From Bacteroidota bacterium (GTDB taxonomy: Bacteria; Bacteroidota; Bacteroidia; Chitinophagales; Saprospiraceae): a stretch of 64,000 nucleotides of DNA. Position 1 is the stretch's first letter. Each line of letters opens with the position of its first letter. Shown one piece after another: positions 26,008 through 34,682 of this stretch. The stretch lies in the NCBI GenBank assembly GCA_020160935.1, contig JAIUPL010000014.1, positions 1-64,000 on the forward strand, in the 5' to 3' direction. Under the pieces are notes generated by a model. The model searched no databases. It worked only from the letters and a program-made list of their open reading frames with translations, and was not told the DNA's origin. A program made the position numbers and the translations under genes.

Positions 26008-26664
26008 TTACGACACTATTTTGATATTGAATGCACCATTGTTGGTAGCGCCCCATATCCGCAGCCAGAGTGGCAGGTACATTTCCGTACCCCTGGAAGT
26101 CGTAATGTCGCCCAGGTCGATGATGTTTTTTTCGAGCCAGCCGAATGATTTCAACATTTTCTTCACTTCTTCCTTGGCTGCCGCATCGTTACCACCTAAA
26201 AAAACATGGTGGTCGCCGTCGTTGATCATGGCAGGATTTACCATCAGTCCGCACCACATGGTGTTCAGCGTTTTAACCACTTTGGCTTGAGGGAATGTTT
26301 TTTGAATTTCCTCTCCCAGCGAGTTGGTATTGACCACGGAAAGCGAGGGCGGCATGCCTTTGGAGAAGTCGAGCGGATTGGAAACGTCGATAATAATTTT
26401 CCCGTCGATGTTTTGTTCGCCGGCCATTTTCAGCGCATCGATGGAGCCTGCGCCTGCGGTACAATTGAAAATAATTTCTGCGAAAGCGGCTGCATCGGCA
26501 AAGGTTCCTGCCGTGGCTTTGCCGGCGTGTTTGGCCACGAAGGCTTGCGCCTTTTCATTGTCTTTCGTTCTGGAACCTATCATAACGCTGTGCCCCAACT
26601 CAATCAATTTTGAACCGATGGTATCTCCAACCATGCCTGTTCCGAATACTGCGATGTTCATCAT
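26008..26664 (-). CDS. NADPH-dependent F420 reductase-like dinucleotide-binding protein
   Basis: The 218-residue protein is a Rossmann-fold protein of the F420_oxidored type: GTGMVGDTIGSKLIELGHSVMIGSR at the N-terminus binds NADP, and DVSNPLDFSKG and VKTLNTMWCGLMVNP follow the family pattern. In organisms lacking F420 such proteins act as NADPH oxidoreductases or related enzymes; no F420 synthesis gene is visible here. ATG at 26664 or 26661 would give nearly the same protein. Confidence 0.8.
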   Translation of the reverse strand: MMNIAVFGTGMVGDTIGSKLIELGHSVMIGSRTKDNEKAQAFVAKHAGKATAGTFADAAAFAEIIFNCTAGAGSIDALKMAGEQNIDGKIIIDVSNPLDFSKGMPPSLSVVNTNSLGEEIQKTFPQAKVVKTLNTMWCGLMVNPAMINDGDHHVFLGGNDAAAKEEVKKMLKSFGWLEKNIIDLGDITTSRGTEMYLPLWLRIWGATNNGAFNIKIVS

Positions 26665-27083
26665 GACTTTTATTGTTTGATTTCAATAACAGTGCAAAGA
26701 TGTGGGCGTGTGCAGGCGGACGAATGGTTCATAACTTGGTTGTGATGGTATAATTAGACGCGTGTTTTGAACAATGTAGATCAAGCGCCGCGTAGTCAAT
26801 GTCTTGATTTTTAATTATTTGCATCAAATGCTTCGGGTTTGCCACCCAAAACGCACGTTATTTTAGAAAATGACTATCCGCGTATTGTACCCTGAGGAAG
26901 AAATACAGGCATCAAAAATCCTGAAACAGTGTTATTGCATCGCTCCACGGCATAGCGTTCATTCAACGGCAAAAGCCTGTAGTGTACAATATGTGGATAG
27001 TCATATTTTGGAATTATCCGGCTACGTCCTTCCATTTACAAAAGGCGTAACCGAACAAACACAATACCGCCATCCTATTCACC
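26665..27083. other. Gene-free interval holding a 24-bp inverted repeat
   Basis: The interval separates two minus-strand genes. Inside, 26867-26890 (AAAATGACTATCC...TTGTAC) pairs with 26983-27008 (GTACAATATGTGGATAGTCAT) with about two mismatches, enclosing about 92 nt. This resembles a small miniature element, though no target-site duplication is evident. A 73-codon reading frame overlaps it (26870-27091) but does not look like protein. Confidence 0.55.
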
Positions 27084-28073
27084 CTAATTAACCACCATTC
27101 CCATTTGCAGTGCAGCATATCTCGTGCCGGCAAATGCGCCTTCCGGGAAAGTCTCGTCAAGTACTTTTAAGTCCCCGGCCGACAGGTTGATGCTGGTCGC
27201 TGCGATGTTTTCCTTCAGGCGATTGGGGTTAGTGGTGCCGAAAAGTGGCAATATGTCGTTACCCTGATGCAGCACCCATGCCAGCGCCAACTGGGAAGCC
27301 GAACAGCCTTTTTCGCTGGCCATCTCCTGCAAAAAGGCTACTTTCTTTTTATTAGCCTCGAAATTTTCTCCTGTAAATCGGGGGGCATGCGCCCTGAAGT
27401 CGCCGACAGGAAATTGTCCGGTCAGTTCACCGCTCAGCAAGCCCCGGCTTAGCACACCATACGCTACAACTCCGATACCCAACTCGCGGCAAACCTGCAA
27501 CAGATCTTTTTCAATTACCCGCGATGCCAGGGAATATTCTACTTCCACTGCCGCAATCGGATGCACCTTGTGCGCCCTTCTGATGATTTCTGGACTTGCT
27601 TCAGACAGTCCTATATGCTTCACCTTGCCCTGTTTGATCAAATCTGCGATAGCGCCTACTGTCTCCTCTATCGGAATAGCGGGGTGAATCCTTCCGGGCT
27701 GGTAAATGTCTATGGCGTCCACATTCAAGCGGGTTAGGGAATAGGCGGCGAAGTTTTTAACCGCTTCCGGCCTGGTATCAAAGCCAAGCCATTCGCCCGA
27801 CGGTGCGCGTAGAGCGCCGAATTTTACACTGATAACGGGTTGGGCTTTTCTGCCTTTGAGCGCTTTCCGAATGAGCAGTTCGTTGTGCCCCATTCCGTAA
27901 TAGTCGCCTGTGTCCAGAAAATTAATTCCCATGTCCAGCGCGGCCTGAATGGTTTTTATGCTTTCTGCATCATTGCGCGATTCCTTTGTTCCGTACATGT
28001 CGCTCATGCCCATTGTGCCAAGCCCTAGTGCGGAAACTTGCGGGCCATTCTTGCCCAATTGTAGTTGCTTCAT
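27084..28073 (-). CDS. Aldo/keto reductase
   Basis: The 329-residue enzyme has [24 protein letters not shown] (catalytic Asp and Tyr, about residues 50-72), [10 protein letters not shown] with the Lys, [13 protein letters not shown] where the usual His is replaced (QPGR), and the cofactor motif [19 protein letters not shown] near 290. Two AraC-type genes lie upstream on the same strand, the closer one 64 bp away. The altered His region makes the substrate range hard to judge. Confidence 0.88.
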   Translation of the reverse strand: MKQLQLGKNGPQVSALGLGTMGMSDMYGTKESRNDAESIKTIQAALDMGINFLDTGDYYGMGHNELLIRKALKGRKAQPVISVKFGALRAPSGEWLGFDTRPEAVKNFAAYSLTRLNVDAIDIYQPGRIHPAIPIEETVGAIADLIKQGKVKHIGLSEASPEIIRRAHKVHPIAAVEVEYSLASRVIEKDLLQVCRELGIGVVAYGVLSRGLLSGELTGQFPVGDFRAHAPRFTGENFEANKKKVAFLQEMASEKGCSASQLALAWVLHQGNDILPLFGTTNPNRLKENIAATSINLSAGDLKVLDETFPEGAFAGTRYAALQMGMVVN

Positions 28074-28137
28074 TTTTTTAATGTTGAAATACGGAGCAAA
28101 AGTCGGGACTCGCTTTTTCCCGAACGTGGTGACAAGT

Positions 28138-28503
28138 TCAGAATTTTACGGCGGCCCTGTTTTGATCCCTGAATTGTTTAGGGGTAGTGTGTTCGAAGTG
28201 TTTGAAAAACTTGTTGAAGTTGGACGGGTCGAAGGTCAGTTGCCTTGCAATGGCGGCAATGCTTAAATCGGTAGAAAGAATCAGGTCTTTTGCTATCTCC
28301 ATCAGTTTTTCCTCATACACATCGCAAGGCGATTTTTGGAGTTCGTCTTGGATGGTGTTGCTTAAATGGGTGGGGTGAATATGCAGTAGGGCAGCAAAAT
28401 CCTGTACTTCGAAAGTGGTTTCCACTTTCCCGCTTCTCAGATCGTTCATGTGCTTTTCCAACTCGCTCAAAAACGCGTTTGTTATTTCGCCGGGCCGTTT
28501 CAT
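28138..28503 (-). CDS. Short AraC-type DNA-binding protein (no sensing domain)
   Basis: The 121-residue protein is only the AraC DNA-binding region: [73 protein letters not shown]. Stand-alone versions of this size exist in Bacteroidota, so it need not be broken. Its start overlaps the stop of the full-length AraC gene upstream by 4 bp (ATGA), which couples their translation. It may compete with or pair with the larger protein at the same sites. Confidence 0.8.
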   Translation of the reverse strand: MKRPGEITNAFLSELEKHMNDLRSGKVETTFEVQDFAALLHIHPTHLSNTIQDELQKSPCDVYEEKLMEIAKDLILSTDLSIAAIARQLTFDPSNFNKFFKHFEHTTPKQFRDQNRAAVKF

Positions 28504-29408
28504 GGTTTATTTTTTGATTTTCTGAATTCAAGCGGTGTCTGTGCCGTGTGTTTTTTAAAAAACTTTCCAAAATTAGCCGGGTCCGAGAAATCGAGTTGAT
28601 AGGCTATTTCCGAAATGTCGTGGTCGGTAAACTGAATAAGCGCTTTGGCTTCACTCAGCAGGCGTTCATTAATAAAGGATAACGCGTTTTTGCCCGAAGC
28701 GGTTTTTACCGATTGCGAAAGGTGATTGGGGGTGATGTTGAGCATTTCGGCATACGCTTCAATGGTTCTTTTTTCGATGTAGAAATTGTTGATCAGTTGA
28801 ACGAATTTTTGAAGCAATATTTGCTGCGGGGTGGTAAAACCTTCTTCCCATTGGCTGAACGCAAGTGTAAAATCCTTGAGTTGGTACAGCAGGGCGAGTA
28901 ATTTGATCGAAGCGATTTTGTGCTGGCTGTCGGAGCAGTTTTCATAGGAAGTAAATACATCTTCAAAATGAGGGGTAAATTCTTCAAACTTCTGCTGGTT
29001 CAATTTGAAAAAATTGGTGTGTAGCATGTTAAAAAAAGGAAATTCCTTTTCAAAATCCGGCTTGAAAAAATCAAAACACGCTTTCTTAAAATACAGCAGA
29101 TAACCATGCGCCGAATGGTCGCGGTAAAAACTGTACAACAAGCCCGGCGATTGAAAAACCAGGAAGGAGTTGAGTTCGGCAACGTTGGTATTGTCGTAGG
29201 TTATTTTGGTTTTGCCCGCATTGGAAACCAGGGCAACGAAATAAAAATCTTTCCGGAACGGGGGCTTGTAATTACTCATGGCCCCCTCGTTTTCTTTTAA
29301 CCGCAGGCAATAAAAATTCGGGTTGCTTGTCCTGTAGAGGGACGGAATGGACCCCAAAAATTCATTTATTTCTTTGTAAAAGGGAATGATGGATGTTAAT
29401 TCAGTCAT
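28500..29408 (-). CDS. AraC-family transcriptional regulator
   Basis: The 302-residue protein has an N-terminal cupin-like domain with a DNTNVAELNSFLVFQSPGL stretch and a C-terminal AraC domain (TIEAYAEMLNITPNHLSQSVKTASGKNALSFINERLLSEAKALIQFTDHDISEIAYQLDFSDPANFGKFFKKHTAQTPLEFR). It overlaps the short AraC gene downstream, and the aldo/keto reductase follows that. A TATATTTG box lies 61 nt ahead of its ATG. Confidence 0.87.
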   Translation of the reverse strand: MTELTSIIPFYKEINEFLGSIPSLYRTSNPNFYCLRLKENEGAMSNYKPPFRKDFYFVALVSNAGKTKITYDNTNVAELNSFLVFQSPGLLYSFYRDHSAHGYLLYFKKACFDFFKPDFEKEFPFFNMLHTNFFKLNQQKFEEFTPHFEDVFTSYENCSDSQHKIASIKLLALLYQLKDFTLAFSQWEEGFTTPQQILLQKFVQLINNFYIEKRTIEAYAEMLNITPNHLSQSVKTASGKNALSFINERLLSEAKALIQFTDHDISEIAYQLDFSDPANFGKFFKKHTAQTPLEFRKSKNKP

Positions 29409-29469
29409 TTCATTGGGCGTTCATTCATGGCACATTTCCTGCGTGTCAATGCGTTGATTTTAGGCCAGA

Positions 29470-29477
29470 CAAATATA
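29470..29477 (-). promoter_or_regulatory. TAnnTTTG promoter box of the AraC pair
   Basis: The minus strand reads TATATTTG, exact to consensus, 61 nt before the ATG at 29408. Confidence 0.4.
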
Positions 29478-29524
29478 TGATTTTGGATCGAAGGTGTGGG
29501 TAGGACGGGCTAAAGTCCATGCTA

Positions 29525-29819
<295 letters not shown>

Positions 29820-29835
29820 TGTTAATCCCATCATT

Positions 29836-31188
29836 TCACTGCAAATCAATGATTTTGTCTGCTTCCCGTATGCCGCTCAAATAAGCGCCGTGTGCCGTTG
29901 AAAAATAATCGGGTTCGGTGTGTTCGCCTGCAAAAAAAAGTTTGTTGTCCACCTCGGCGGCCAGGTCATCGAAGTGGCGCGGTTCGGTACCTACGGCGAA
30001 GTAGGAATAGGCGCCGTATGCATTTTCATTGGTGTTCCATTTCGTGCGCTGCAGATGGGTTGGTTCGGGAATGCTGCTACCATACATATCGCGCAGGTGC
30101 GCCATAATATCGCTGATTACTTGTGCATCCGACATGGATTCCGTCTGCCGGGCATAGTCGGCATAGGCAAACGTCATCAGGGCATTTGTCGACGGGTTTA
30201 GTTTTTTCACATTGACGAAGTAGTTGAACTTGTCCTTTGTTTCGGGCGTGTAAATGAGAAAAAACGCATCGTCCCAAAACGCTGTATCCCAGGTCAGCAG
30301 GAATTTATTGACGCAATTCATGCCTACTTTTTGAATAGCCGTTTGTTTGGCGGCGGGCAGGGCAGGGGCAAACTGGATACTGTTGTGTTTCAAAACGCCG
30401 AGTGGGGCCGTTACGATGACATAATCGGCTTCCGTAACAGCGCCGTTGTGCGTCACGCGCACCTTGCTGCCCGAATAATCCACAGCCGATACGCGCTGAT
30501 TCAATTGCACATCCAGCCCGGCGGCGAGGTACTGAGGGATGGTATCGTAGCCATTGGTCGCTATTTTTTCGACGCCGCCGTATTCCTCACCCTCCCCGTA
30601 ATACAGCGACGACACCTGGTCGAGGTCGCCCAAATCGAAGGTGACATACGTGGAAAGGAAGAAGCGCCACAACCGGCTGTTGGCATATTGCGGGTACTGT
30701 TCAAAAAAAACGGTTTCGAAACTCTTGTTGGCATTGCCGTGGGTCGCGAGGGTGTCCAGGATGTCGTAGAGTTCGTTTTCGGTATTGGTAAAAACGGTAT
30801 CGCTGATTTCGATGCCTCCGAGGTCGTACGCGGCATAATTGGCGTCGTCGGAAAGGGTAGCGGTCATGCCGGCTTGTTGAGCCAGGTCCGTGATAGGGTT
30901 GCCACTGATGCCATGAATCCAACTGGCGCCCTCATCAAAAGCAACACCCAGCGAGCGGTTGGTACGCAGTCGGCCGCCCACTTTGTCCTGGGCTTCCAGC
31001 ACCGTCACCGTGAACCCTTTTTCTTTCAGTTTTTTGGCAGCAGCGAGGCCGGCTATGCCTGCTCCAATGACGATGACGGATTTGTCGATGGGCGCTGTCT
31101 CCTTATCGCAGGCGGTCAGCAGAGAAGGCGACAAGATGGCAATACTGGCGCCTTTGAGGGTTTTTTTGATGAAAATTCTTCTTTTCAT
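29836..31188 (-). CDS. Flavin amine oxidase-like lipoprotein
   Basis: The 450-residue protein has a lipoprotein signal with a twin-arginine-like start (MKRRIFIKKT) and lipobox LLTAC, Cys27. The FAD site VIVIGAGIAGLAAAKKLKEKGFTV begins at about residue 40, followed by GGRLRT and, near the C-terminus, LFFAGEHTEPDYFSTAHGAYLSG, the amine-oxidase FAD-binding signature. It would oxidise an amine or a related compound at a membrane surface. The double Arg suggests export with cofactor bound, but this is inference. Confidence 0.85.
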   Translation of the reverse strand: MKRRIFIKKTLKGASIAILSPSLLTACDKETAPIDKSVIVIGAGIAGLAAAKKLKEKGFTVTVLEAQDKVGGRLRTNRSLGVAFDEGASWIHGISGNPITDLAQQAGMTATLSDDANYAAYDLGGIEISDTVFTNTENELYDILDTLATHGNANKSFETVFFEQYPQYANSRLWRFFLSTYVTFDLGDLDQVSSLYYGEGEEYGGVEKIATNGYDTIPQYLAAGLDVQLNQRVSAVDYSGSKVRVTHNGAVTEADYVIVTAPLGVLKHNSIQFAPALPAAKQTAIQKVGMNCVNKFLLTWDTAFWDDAFFLIYTPETKDKFNYFVNVKKLNPSTNALMTFAYADYARQTESMSDAQVISDIMAHLRDMYGSSIPEPTHLQRTKWNTNENAYGAYSYFAVGTEPRHFDDLAAEVDNKLFFAGEHTEPDYFSTAHGAYLSGIREADKIIDLQ

Positions 31189-31318
31189 GCGCGGGTGTAG
31201 ATTGTTGACGCTGCAAAGAAAGAATTAGTTTTACTTGTTGAGAGGATGGGCGGACGGATGAGACGGATTTTTTCGGATTACAAGGGTATTTTATCAAAAA
31301 AATATTTTGGGAAAGCAG

Positions 31319-31430
31319 GTACACGCTACGCTTAGTGCCCTTTGTGAAACCTTCGTGTACTTCGTGGTAAAAATTTTTAACCACAAAGTACACCACGGTT
31401 TCACAAAAGGACACAAAGCGTAGCGTGTAC
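31319..31430. repeat. Inverted repeat with GTACACGCTACG outer and CCTTTGTGAAACC inner parts
   Basis: The left arm from 31319 (GTACACGCTACGCTTAGTG, then CCTTTGTGAAACC) pairs with the right arm ending at 31430 with scattered mismatches; the loop is the AT-rich AAAAATTTTT. The element at 48784-48891 is a close relative: both are preceded by GGGAAA and AGCAG. It lies upstream of the amine-oxidase gene and downstream of the 124-aa gene. Confidence 0.85.
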
Positions 31431-31458
31431 AAAATATACTTCCACGTTTATTGTGAAC

Positions 31459-31833
31459 TTACGATTTCCGCACCAGCATTTTTTGAGTGCGGTAAAAGCC
31501 GTCGAGCAACTGTTCTATCAGGTGTTCCAGCGGCACATTGTTTTCCTGTACCCATTGTTTCAGGTCGTCTTGCAGGGTTATCCTGACCTGGGTTTTGTCG
31601 GAAGCAGCGGTGTCGACGCGTACCCAATCGCCTTCAAATGCTTCGTCGTAGGCGATGTCGTCGTCATCGTAGAAAATGACTGTTTCCGGCACCTCGATAC
31701 CTGCCTTGCTGAGTTTAAAAGCAACGAGGGCTTCTACTTGAACATGATCAAAATCAACGGAACAGTCGCGAACAGACTCGCCTGTTTCTATCCTGCGAAG
31801 GGCTTCTGAAACCGATATTTTATGATTCGCCAT
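31459..31833 (-). CDS. Small conserved-looking protein with RHH-like C-terminus
   Basis: The 124-residue protein begins ISVSEALRRIETGESVRDCSVDF, has an acidic middle (YDDDDIAYDEAFEGDW) and ends TQVRITLQDDLKQWVQENNVPLEHLIEQLLDGFYRTQKML, which resembles a ribbon-helix-helix DNA-binding motif (strand then two helices). That could make it an antitoxin or repressor, but no toxin gene lies beside it. Acidic tracts followed by an RHH would be unusual. I do not recognise the family. Confidence 0.6.
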   Translation of the reverse strand: MANHKISVSEALRRIETGESVRDCSVDFDHVQVEALVAFKLSKAGIEVPETVIFYDDDDIAYDEAFEGDWVRVDTAASDKTQVRITLQDDLKQWVQENNVPLEHLIEQLLDGFYRTQKMLVRKS

Positions 31834-31961
31834 TGTTAGTGTTCTTTGATTTGTGAGGCAAATACATGCGCCGTGTCCGTATTACCTGAAATTACAAAAG
31901 GTAACCTTTTAAAAATTAGAAAAGTTTAACCGGCAACCTTCATTTTGTCTCTTTTATCCCC

Positions 31962-32006
31962 CAAAAACAAAGCGGCTCGCTCCGGAATCCCTCCGAAGCG
32001 AGCCGC
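31962..32006 (-). terminator. Intrinsic terminator of the prc gene
   Basis: Read on the minus strand, a 10-bp stem GCGGCTCGCT/AGCGAGCCGC (31972-31981 with 31997-32006), extended inside by CGGA/TCCG, is followed by TTTGTTTTTG. The stem is GC-rich and the T-tract is in the right direction to end the protease transcript. Confidence 0.8.
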
Positions 32007-32007
32007 C

Positions 32008-32046
32008 CTCAACTCCTCAACCCCTCAACCTCTCACCCCCTCAACT
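32008..32046. repeat. CTCAACCC direct array
   Basis: Five CTCAAC(C)-type units (CTCAACTC, CTCAACCC, CTCAACCT, CTCACCCC, CTCAAC) lie between the prc stop and its terminator. No inverted partner is seen. Confidence 0.7.
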
Positions 32047-32076
32047 AATATCAACCTCATCAACCCCCCAAAAAAC

Positions 32077-34215
32077 TCAATTCTTCCCAACCGCCACCGT
32101 ATTCCGGATCATATCCTGCATAATGCGGTATGACTCATACAGTTGGATGTCTTTTTTCTTGTCTTTCAGCCAGTCTTCGTTGCGGGCGATGCGCGAGGTG
32201 TCGCTCTGGATTTGTGGAATATCGGCCGCCAGGTTTTCGATGTTGAAGCCATTGATCGGCTGGAACAGGTTGTCGAACTGTTCGGCTTCCATGTCCTGGC
32301 GTTTGTTCCAGTTGCGATACTTCTCGAGTTGGAGCGGGTACTGCGACTGGTCTTTTTGTTTGCGCAGGCGCACGGCGTTGTCGCTCACTTTTTTGAACGT
32401 ATCGTCCGACTTTACGCGGGCTTCGCTGTCCGATTTCAGTTTATCCAGGTTATTGATGCGGTAGGCGTTCTGTTTGAACGGTACGGCATCGATGGTCGTG
32501 GACGCAAGCGGGTAGTCGTTTTCGCGTTCGCCCAGGTCGATGTAGTTGTAGAAGTCAGGCAGCACGATGTCGGGCGTAACGCCGTCGAGTTGTGTGGTTT
32601 TGCCGGTAATGCGGTAGAATTTCTGAATGGTCAGTTTCATTTCACCCAGCGGCTTCACGGAGTCGTCGCCTGTGGCGTTATCGAGGTCGACAAAACGCTG
32701 CACAGTACCCTTGCCATAGGTGCCCGAAGAACCGACGATCACAGCGCGGCCGTAGTCCTGCATGGCAGCAGCGAGAATTTCGGAGGCCGAAGCGCTGAAA
32801 CTGTTCACCATCACCACTAGCGGGCCGCCCCATTGTACGCGCGGATCGTTGTCCGACATGATTTCCGGCGTTTTGGTGCGGCTTTTCACCTGAACGATCG
32901 GGCCGTTTTCGATGAACAGACCCGACATCTGCACTACGTCGCGGAGCGAGCCGCCGCCGTTGTTGCGCAGGTCGAGGATGATGCCTTTAGCGCCTTCTTT
33001 TTTCAGTTTTTCCACTTCTTTGGCTACGTCGGCAGCGCAGGAGGTAACACCTTGCGGGGTGAAGTCGGCGTAAAATTTCGGCAGGTAGATGTATCCAACT
33101 TTATCCTGGGCGTCGCCGCTGTTGAGCATCAGCGATTTGGCAAAACCTTCTTCCATGATGACCACGTCGCGGGTGATGGTGATGGTTTTTTCCATGCCAT
33201 CGGCCTTGCGCACGGAGAGGGTCACTTTAGAGCCTTTCGGGCCACGGATTTTGCTGACGACGTCGTCGATTTCCCAGCCCATTACATCGACGGACTCTGC
33301 ATCGGTGGTGCCTTGTGCTACTTTCAGGATCACGTCTTTCGGTTGCAGGGTACCTTCTTTCCAGGCCGGACCGCCGGGTACGATTTCCGTGACGGTTGTT
33401 TTTTCGCCATCGCTTTGCAGGCGTGCGCCGATGCCTTCGAGTTTACCGGACATCTGAATGTCGAAGTTTTCCTTTTCACGCGGTGAGAAGTAGCCTGTGT
33501 GCGGGTCGAACACGTTGGTAATGGCATTCAGGTACACTTCCATGCGGCGCGTGCGATCCATTTTCAGGATCTGTTTCTGGCGCTTTTCGTAGGTGTCGAG
33601 CACCTTTTTGCGCATTTCTTCTTCGAGTTGCGCAAAAGTTTTCTTCTCGCCTTTGAAATCGGCTTTTTCCTGTTTTTGTTCTTCTTCCACGATACGGCTG
33701 AGCACTTCGAATTTCAGCCATTTTTCCCAGCGGCTGCGCAGTTCGGCGTCGTCTTTTGCCCACTGGAGTTTGTCGCCTTCGGTTTCCAGCAGTTCGTTTT
33801 TGCTGAAATCCATCGGTTTGGCCAGAATTTCCTGGTACCAGGATTGCGTTTTGGGCAGGGCTTTGTCGAACAACTGCAGCGAGAGGTTAAAAAACTCGAA
33901 AGTACCGGCATTGGCCTGGTCGTCGAGTTGCATCTCGAATTGTTTCAGTTGATTGATATCGTCCTGTGTAAACAGTCGTTTGCTATTGTCGATGTCCTTG
34001 AGGTACAAGGCATATACTTCTTTGGAGAACGAGTCGTCGATAGATTTCGGCTGGAAGTGCAGGCGGTCGAGGCCTTGCAACAGGGCGCGCATCAGCGCGG
34101 CTTCTTTCTGCGGGTTGGGTTCCGGTTGGCCGAACGGACGGAGCGCTCCGGTAAATATCGCGAGGCCTGCAATGCCTACAAAGGAGAACAGCAGGATGGA
34201 CGATTTTAATTTCAT
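32077..34215 (-). CDS. prc: Carboxy-terminal processing protease (Prc/Tsp)
   Basis: The 712-residue periplasmic S41 protease has a membrane/signal segment (MKLKSSILLFSFVGIAGLAIF), a long helical N-domain, a PDZ domain at about residues 240-330 (GIGARLQSDG ... VPGGPAWKEG), the protease core with FSASASEILAAAMQDYG (catalytic Ser about 470) and GTYGKGTVQ (Lys about 496), and a C-terminal DUF3340-type region. Its length and motif spacing match E. coli Prc, not the shorter CtpA type. It trims proteins from their C-terminal ends in the envelope. An upstream ATG (34272) would add 19 residues and cannot be excluded. Confidence 0.92.
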   Translation of the reverse strand: MKLKSSILLFSFVGIAGLAIFTGALRPFGQPEPNPQKEAALMRALLQGLDRLHFQPKSIDDSFSKEVYALYLKDIDNSKRLFTQDDINQLKQFEMQLDDQANAGTFEFFNLSLQLFDKALPKTQSWYQEILAKPMDFSKNELLETEGDKLQWAKDDAELRSRWEKWLKFEVLSRIVEEEQKQEKADFKGEKKTFAQLEEEMRKKVLDTYEKRQKQILKMDRTRRMEVYLNAITNVFDPHTGYFSPREKENFDIQMSGKLEGIGARLQSDGEKTTVTEIVPGGPAWKEGTLQPKDVILKVAQGTTDAESVDVMGWEIDDVVSKIRGPKGSKVTLSVRKADGMEKTITITRDVVIMEEGFAKSLMLNSGDAQDKVGYIYLPKFYADFTPQGVTSCAADVAKEVEKLKKEGAKGIILDLRNNGGGSLRDVVQMSGLFIENGPIVQVKSRTKTPEIMSDNDPRVQWGGPLVVMVNSFSASASEILAAAMQDYGRAVIVGSSGTYGKGTVQRFVDLDNATGDDSVKPLGEMKLTIQKFYRITGKTTQLDGVTPDIVLPDFYNYIDLGERENDYPLASTTIDAVPFKQNAYRINNLDKLKSDSEARVKSDDTFKKVSDNAVRLRKQKDQSQYPLQLEKYRNWNKRQDMEAEQFDNLFQPINGFNIENLAADIPQIQSDTSRIARNEDWLKDKKKDIQLYESYRIMQDMIRNTVAVGKN

Positions 34216-34299
34216 ATCCAATAAGAATTTGTCAAGATCAAATTTGCCGAAAGGCTTGAAGGAATGGAACATCGCTCGTTAAATGCGTTTTTGAATGTA

Positions 34300-34307
34300 C
34301 AAAGATA
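34300..34307 (-). promoter_or_regulatory. TAnnTTTG promoter box of prc
   Basis: CAAAGATA on the plus strand, thus TATCTTTG on the minus strand, exact to consensus. It lies 27 nt ahead of the ATG at 34272 and 84 nt ahead of the preferred ATG at 34215. Confidence 0.45.
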
Positions 34308-34635
34308 AGCCATGATGCGTGCGAAAAACAGGATTAACAGGATGGTAACAGAGGGTTCTGCTCTTTAATGACACTCAAAAACCTTCCGCGTAACGCCCGG
34401 CAAACAAAAGATCACAAATTTCATACAAATGCTGCCAGCCCTTCGTATATTGTGTGAAACACGACACAGAACGAAAAGAACGTTCGATTTCCGGCATTGT
34501 TTCCCTTTTTTTCTACGAACGTACGAAAGAAACGGTTTTTGGCAACTTTTCAAACGCCTAACTTGTGACTTTCAGACAAACAACAGTAAAAAAGGGCCAA
34601 GGGTTGGAAATGTTTTCCGGCTTGGTATTTGGCAT

Positions 34636-34643
34636 TACCTTTG
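34636..34643 (+). promoter_or_regulatory. TAnnTTTG promoter box of the polysaccharide operon
   Basis: TACCTTTG, exact, 39 nt before the ATG at 34683. The downstream Wzz-like and flippase-transferase genes are separated by 1 bp and probably depend on it. Confidence 0.5.
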
Positions 34644-34682
34644 TCGGAGTAGAAACCTCACCCAAACCGATTAAATAATACT

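Larger units (their letters stand above)
34273..34682. other. Divergent promoter region of prc and the Wzz-like gene
   Basis: No gene is supported here. An exact -7 box (TATCTTTG, minus strand) is at 34300-34307, 27 nt before the first possible prc ATG, and TACCTTTG for the plus-strand gene is at 34636-34643. Two AACAGGAT phrases occur near 34330 (AACAGGATTAACAGGATGG). I saw nothing else clear. Confidence 0.5.

Noticed and set aside
26870-27091. 73-codon plus-strand frame in the interval between two reductase genes
   Set aside because: It begins inside the inverted repeat, overlaps the next gene's end and has no protein-like pattern.
31459-31833. Toxin-antitoxin pair
   Set aside because: The RHH-like end of the 124-residue protein fits an antitoxin, but no toxin gene lies on either side.
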